Source: Pseudomonadota bacterium (GTDB taxonomy: Bacteria > Pseudomonadota > Gammaproteobacteria > Burkholderiales > Burkholderiaceae_B). From it: a stretch of 6,484 nucleotides of DNA. Position numbers and translations under genes: made by a program. Shown in pieces: positions 5,474 to 6,484 of the stretch. The stretch covers positions 1-6,484 of the forward strand of contig JAJYTK010000060.1 of NCBI GenBank assembly GCA_021793095.1, read 5' to 3'. The notes beneath the pieces are model-generated. The model ran no database searches. It saw only the letters and a program-made list of their open reading frames with translations, and was not told the DNA's origin. Positions within the stretch are counted from its first letter, which is position 1, and each line of letters opens with the position of its first letter.

Positions 5474-6291
5474 TCTTGGTGCCCCAGCCCCAGATAACTT
5501 TCAATCACACGTGGATCATTGGCCAACTCGTGAGCAATCCCCTGCAGCACTACCTCACCGGTCTCGAGCACGTAACCATAATCCGCGATCTGCAAGGCAG
5601 CGCGCGCATTCTGCTCGACCAACAAAATGGACACTCCCCGTGCACGCAACGCGACAATGGTCTGAAAAATCTCACTCACGATCAGTGGTGCCAGTCCTAA
5701 GCTGGGCTCATCGAGCATCAGCACCTGGGGTTGCGCCATCAATGCGCGACCCAAAGCCAGCATTTGGCGCTCCCCACCCGATAAGGTGCCCGCCAACTGC
5801 CGGCGTCGCTCATGTAAACGCGGAAACAGCTCAAAAATATCCGCCAGCGTATCTCGCCAGCCTGAAACGCGCTGGCGATAAAGACGAAATCCTCCCAGCA
5901 ATAAGTTTTCTTCAACGGTCATGCTGGCAAAGAGCTCACGGCTCTCGGGCACCAAGCACAGCCCCTGCCCCACCCGTTGCTCTACCGACCAATCGCTGAT
6001 GACCTGCTCACGATAAACCACCTCACCGCGGGCATGACCATTGGTCGGCAAATTACCCATCATCGCATTTAACAAGGTCGACTTGCCGGCGCCGTTTGCG
6101 CCAATCACCGTCACAATTGCCCCCTGAGGCACATGCAACTCGGGACAATCCAAAGCGGGCACAGTCCCATAATGCACATTGAGTTGACGCACTGAAATTA
6201 ATGCCGGGCCCAAATCCGCCATTTGAAAATCTTGCTCGGCCTGTGTCTGATTGCTCATAGTTTTAAACCCATCAAATCCTCTATCGCTCAT
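5455..6291 (-). CDS. livF: Branched-chain amino acid ABC transporter ATPase LivF
   Basis: This is one of two cytoplasmic ATPases that drive import of leucine, isoleucine and valine (or related substrates) with LivG, membrane subunits LivH/LivM and a periplasmic binding protein. All motifs are intact in the 278-residue product: Walker A GANGAGKST at 64-72, the Q-loop region LVPESRELF at 113-121 (Glu at 116), signature LSGGERQ at 170-176, Walker B LMLDEP at 191-196, D-loop SLGLAP at 197-202, and VEQN at 225-228, where Gln in place of the usual H-loop His is typical of LivF. The IFELFPRLHERR stretch is a LivF hallmark. The start overlaps the livG stop as ATGA, which implies translational coupling. 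Homology begins near residue 32, so starts at Met12 (6258) or Met24 (6222) would give a more usual length. Exact substrate cannot be told from this gene. Confidence 0.93.
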   Translation of the reverse strand: MSDRGFDGFKTMSNQTQAEQDFQMADLGPALISVRQLNVHYGTVPALDCPELHVPQGAIVTVIGANGAGKSTLLNAMMGNLPTNGHARGEVVYREQVISDWSVEQRVGQGLCLVPESRELFASMTVEENLLLGGFRLYRQRVSGWRDTLADIFELFPRLHERRRQLAGTLSGGERQMLALGRALMAQPQVLMLDEPSLGLAPLIVSEIFQTIVALRARGVSILLVEQNARAALQIADYGYVLETGEVVLQGIAHELANDPRVIESYLGLGHQEPTEDA

Positions 6292-6484
6292 GCGGTCTCG
6301 ACCACACCCCCCAGATAGGCCTCAAGCACATCAGGGTTTGTTTGCACGCTCTGAGGGTTACCCTCGGCCAATTTGGTCCCAAAGTTCATCACCACGATGT
6401 GATCGGTTAACCCCATTACGAACTCCATATCGTGCTCGACCAACAAAATACTCATGCCCTCACGGCTGAGCTGACGCAGCACAT
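6288..6484 (-). CDS. livG: Branched-chain amino acid ABC transporter ATPase LivG, C-terminal part
   Basis: Only the last 65 or so codons are inside the window; the gene continues past the right edge, and the Met near 6482 is internal rather than a start. Visible are the end of the nucleotide-binding domain with ILLVEHD (the H-loop histidine is present) and the branched-chain-transporter C-terminal segment with VMNFGTKLAEG and a VLEAYLG ending. LivG is the partner ATPase of LivF, and its TGA stop overlaps the livF ATG by four bases, the standard livG-livF arrangement. The Walker and signature motifs lie outside the window, so its activity cannot be judged here. Confidence 0.9.
   Translation of the reverse strand, partial: VLRQLSREGMSILLVEHDMEFVMGLTDHIVVMNFGTKLAEGNPQSVQTNPDVLEAYLGGVVETA

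Noticed and set aside
5188..5999. Two long plus-strand ORFs (5188-5700 and 5448-5999) over the pseudo-ATPase end and livF
   Set aside because: They overlap a fully conserved livF on the opposite strand, and the translations are Pro/His/Arg-rich with no motifs.

Overview
The window looks like chromosomal DNA of a betaproteobacterium, most likely Burkholderiales and perhaps an Alcaligenaceae relative. I infer this from the gene set (intracellular PHB depolymerase of the Ralstonia/Bordetella type, a soluble RnfB/RsxB-like ferredoxin joined to nth, and a liv branched-chain amino acid ABC operon) and from moderately GC-rich coding DNA with AT-rich spacers. The genus is a guess; no RNA gene, IS element, phage gene or CRISPR array is visible.

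Layout, left to right. Positions 1-115 hold a short degenerate 14-bp tandem repeat and a perfect 7-bp hairpin downstream of pncB. pncB (nicotinate phosphoribosyltransferase, minus strand, 116-1303) is divergent from fdxA (7Fe-8S ferredoxin, 1452-1775); the AT-rich gap between them holds a good minus-strand promoter candidate. After fdxA come a hairpin and an AT-rich spacer. Then a plus-strand run follows: phaZ (2011-3237), a solo soluble RnfB/RsxB-type ferredoxin (3282-3917) and nth (endonuclease III, 3924-4559, 6 nt after the ferredoxin gene). Another spacer carries a hairpin, nearly three copies of a 15-bp direct repeat and promoter-like boxes. It precedes an intact ORF (4763-5431) that aligns along its length with LivF-type ABC ATPases but has lost every ATP-binding and hydrolysis motif. 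This ORF converges, with a 23-nt gap, on a normal livF (5455-6291, minus), which overlaps the end of livG by the 4-nt ATGA junction; livG runs off the right edge.

How the genes relate. livG and livF encode the two ATPases of a branched-chain amino acid importer. phaZ mobilises stored polyhydroxybutyrate. fdxA, the RnfB-like protein and Nth all carry iron-sulfur clusters, and the ferredoxin-nth pair recalls the E. coli rsxABCDGE-nth operon reduced to one rsx subunit. pncB belongs to NAD salvage and seems unrelated to its neighbours.

The most unusual item is the catalytically dead LivF-like pseudo-ATPase beside the genuine livF. Most other genes are ordinary housekeeping genes with intact motifs.
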